Positions 14,700 to 16,030 of a stretch of 16,030 nt of DNA are shown here, in pieces. The DNA comes from Kiritimatiellia bacterium (lineage in GTDB: Bacteria > Verrucomicrobiota > Kiritimatiellia > B70-G9), in assembly GCA_012961745.1 (NCBI GenBank), contig DTYT01000032.1:1-16030 (forward strand), in the 5' to 3' direction. Numbering within the stretch: the first letter of the stretch is position 1; each line of letters opens with the position of its first letter. A model generated the notes under the pieces. It worked only from the letters and a program-made list of their open reading frames with translations, made no database searches and had not been told where the DNA came from. The position numbers and the translations under genes were made by a program.

Positions 14700-15826
14700 C
14701 ACCTGACCAGAGGAACCAGCCAGCCCATCATCAGGCAGAACAGCAGGAAAATCTCCCCGTCGCCGAAGTTGTATTCAACGAGTCCGTTTATGAGGAGCGC
14801 ACAATAGGCCCCCAGAATCCCTGCCAGAAGGGTTCTGATAACAGGCGACCTTGCCGACCTTGCACCGCGCCAGGCGACCGCCAGTACCGCCAGCACCCAC
14901 GTCAACCAGACCACGCCACCCAGCCATCCGGTCTCCAGGGTGATCTCCAACAGGTTGTTATGCAGGTGATTCAGGCCCGGTTGAATCAGCCCGGAATACT
15001 CCTGCAGATCACTGTGTTGCACCGCCCCCAGCCCCACTCCCCACGGATGATCAGCAATTATGCGCGGAGCAACCCGACCCCAGAGAACCCCCCGCCCACC
15101 AGTCCGCCCGCTGAGATGGGCTGGTATATCCTTGAGTCGGACCCGCACCGCCGGTATCGCCAGAAAAATCACTATCGCCCCGAGCATGCCCAGCGCAAAC
15201 CGGCGAAACCGCCGGCGGGCCAGCCCCATCGCCATGATACCACCGATCGCTCCGGCCCACGCACCCCGCTTGAAGTGGCCAACCAGTCCTGCCAGGTAGA
15301 TTGCCACCCGCGCTGCGGCATACCGCGATCGAAATGGCGTCTGCGCCAGACCCAATATTAAGCAGATCGCCGTCATGTAGAACTGCGGGTCCCGCATATT
15401 GCCGGAATCAAAAATGTCATATCGGTGAAATGCAACCCAGGCCACCCGTGACAGGTCATAAATTCCCAGCAGCAGCACTCCCAGGAGGTAACAGCGCAAA
15501 GACCCCAAGACCACGCGGACGCCCGACCTGACGGAGAGGTCCCCAATCGCGAAAGGTATCAGAAGATATAACAGCCTGTGACTCTTCCACAGGCTTATCG
15601 CGGGCCGAGGCCCGCTCGCCGAGGCCAGGAGCGCCAACGCGGCAAAAGCCGCCATGGGCAGCGCGATGCTCCGGGGCACGGGACGCCACGCCGCACAGCT
15701 CGTGCCACGCCGCACCATCCAAAGTACCACAAGCAGAAAGGCCAACGGCTCCGCCAGTGATATGGTGATCGGAAGGGTTACGCAAAAGAGAAAAAGTGTC
15801 CATCGTAATATGTCGTCAATTCTCAT
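14651..15826 (-). CDS. O-antigen ligase / polymerase family membrane protein (WaaL/Wzy-like)
   Basis: A 391-residue inner-membrane protein with about ten hydrophobic helices and one large periplasmic loop (about 228-300). The loop has the ligase pattern: VLWGRVAPRIIADHPWGVGLG, shown here in part as LWGRVAPRIIADHP and GVGLG, then NHLHNNLLEITLETGWLG with candidate catalytic His residues. FKRGAW (185-190) adds a conserved Arg. Such proteins join O-antigen or other glycans from undecaprenyl diphosphate to lipid A-core or protein, or polymerise repeats; the exact role is open. ATG 15826 starts just before the first helix. A longer in-frame reading to TTG 15946 would overlap the gene end at 15870 and adds 40 residues without helix or motif. 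Its 3' end overlaps the nucleotidyltransferase gene by 49 bases. Confidence 0.88.
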   Translation of the reverse strand: MRIDDILRWTLFLFCVTLPITISLAEPLAFLLVVLWMVRRGTSCAAWRPVPRSIALPMAAFAALALLASASGPRPAISLWKSHRLLYLLIPFAIGDLSVRSGVRVVLGSLRCYLLGVLLLGIYDLSRVAWVAFHRYDIFDSGNMRDPQFYMTAICLILGLAQTPFRSRYAAARVAIYLAGLVGHFKRGAWAGAIGGIMAMGLARRRFRRFALGMLGAIVIFLAIPAVRVRLKDIPAHLSGRTGGRGVLWGRVAPRIIADHPWGVGLGAVQHSDLQEYSGLIQPGLNHLHNNLLEITLETGWLGGVVWLTWVLAVLAVAWRGARSARSPVIRTLLAGILGAYCALLINGLVEYNFGDGEIFLLFCLMMGWLVPLVRCHAASEGETGRELGLI

Positions 15827-15869
15827 GGTCCATAGTGGGGAACCATTATCCGCGCCCAGCGGTGAGGCG

Positions 15870-16030
15870 CTATTCTCCGTTTGCACGACCGATATCACGG
15901 CTGCCCTCAAAGTAAAGATCGGCCGCGCTGATTCGACACACCTCAAGCTCGGAGCGGGGATCCTGCGCCAACTCTCTAAGAAATCTGAAGCGTCCTCCGA
16001 ACGAAGCCGCCAGTCTGGCAGTCATGCAGA
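15870..16030 (-). CDS. C-terminal end of an unidentified protein (partial at window edge)
   Basis: An open frame enters from the right edge and stops with TAG at 15872-15870, giving 53 codons. The text (RFLRELAQDPRSELEVCRIS, then ADLYFEGSRDIGRANGE) looks like ordinary coding sequence with mixed charge. It ends 43 bases before ATG 15826 on the same strand, as expected for an operon with the ligase-like gene. An ATG at 16025 lies in this frame, so a separate 51-residue protein is possible but less likely. I do not recognise the family; a cell-surface glycan gene would fit the context, which is inference only. Confidence 0.5.
   Translation of the reverse strand, partial: CMTARLAASFGGRFRFLRELAQDPRSELEVCRISAADLYFEGSRDIGRANGE

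Noticed and set aside
15827..15946. N-terminal extension of the O-antigen-ligase-like protein to TTG 15946
   Set aside because: It would overlap the upstream gene end at 15870 and adds no helix or conserved motif.

Overview
The window looks like chromosomal DNA from a GC-rich Gram-negative bacterium. LpxI (lipid A synthesis), an O-antigen-ligase-type membrane protein, a DsbD/TlpA periplasmic thiol pair and several signal-peptide proteins all imply an outer membrane and a periplasm. The TPR-tailed membrane protein, the secreted repeat proteins and the nuclease-like protein with a Cys-rich tail suggest a member of the PVC superphylum (Verrucomicrobia, Kiritimatiellae, Planctomycetes). That placement is inferred from gene style only. 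I see no tRNA, rRNA, CRISPR array, transposase or phage gene.

Layout. 1-1204 (minus): lpxI overlaps a Gfo/Idh/MocA oxidoreductase that runs off the left edge, as in many lpx operons. 1327-1917 (plus): a membrane-anchored PD-(D/E)XK-like protein with a Cys-rich tail, behind a near-consensus promoter. 2108-2702 (plus): rpmI-rplT with neither infC nor pheS beside them. 2754-about 4600 (minus): a multi-pass TMTC-like membrane protein with C-terminal TPRs, whose 5' end looks frameshifted. 4745-8421 (plus): a tight operon of a secreted protein built from twelve Asp/Gly/Tyr repeats (about 27 residues each), a secreted HEAT-repeat protein that overlaps it by ATGA, and a HAD phosphatase/phosphomutase. 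8537-9784 (plus): adenosine deaminase. 9799-11993 (minus): tlpA-like lipoprotein and dsbD, also joined by ATGA. 12199-13119 (plus): a membrane protein with a possible PH-like tail. 13212-14699 (plus): a CCA-adding-enzyme/poly(A)-polymerase-family nucleotidyltransferase with an HD domain. 14651-15826 (minus): an O-antigen-ligase-like protein whose 3' end overlaps the nucleotidyltransferase gene. 15870-16030 (minus): the end of an unidentified upstream gene.

The genes do not form one pathway. Envelope biogenesis recurs (lpxI, the ligase-like protein, the TMTC-like protein, DsbD/TlpA), mixed with housekeeping genes for translation, tRNA maturation and purine salvage. The least explained part is 4745-7656. 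There, two secreted repeat proteins, one with a regular Asp-x-x-Gly-x-Asp-x-Tyr repeat that may bind metal or form a solenoid, are translationally coupled. No intergenic gap exceeds 300 bases.
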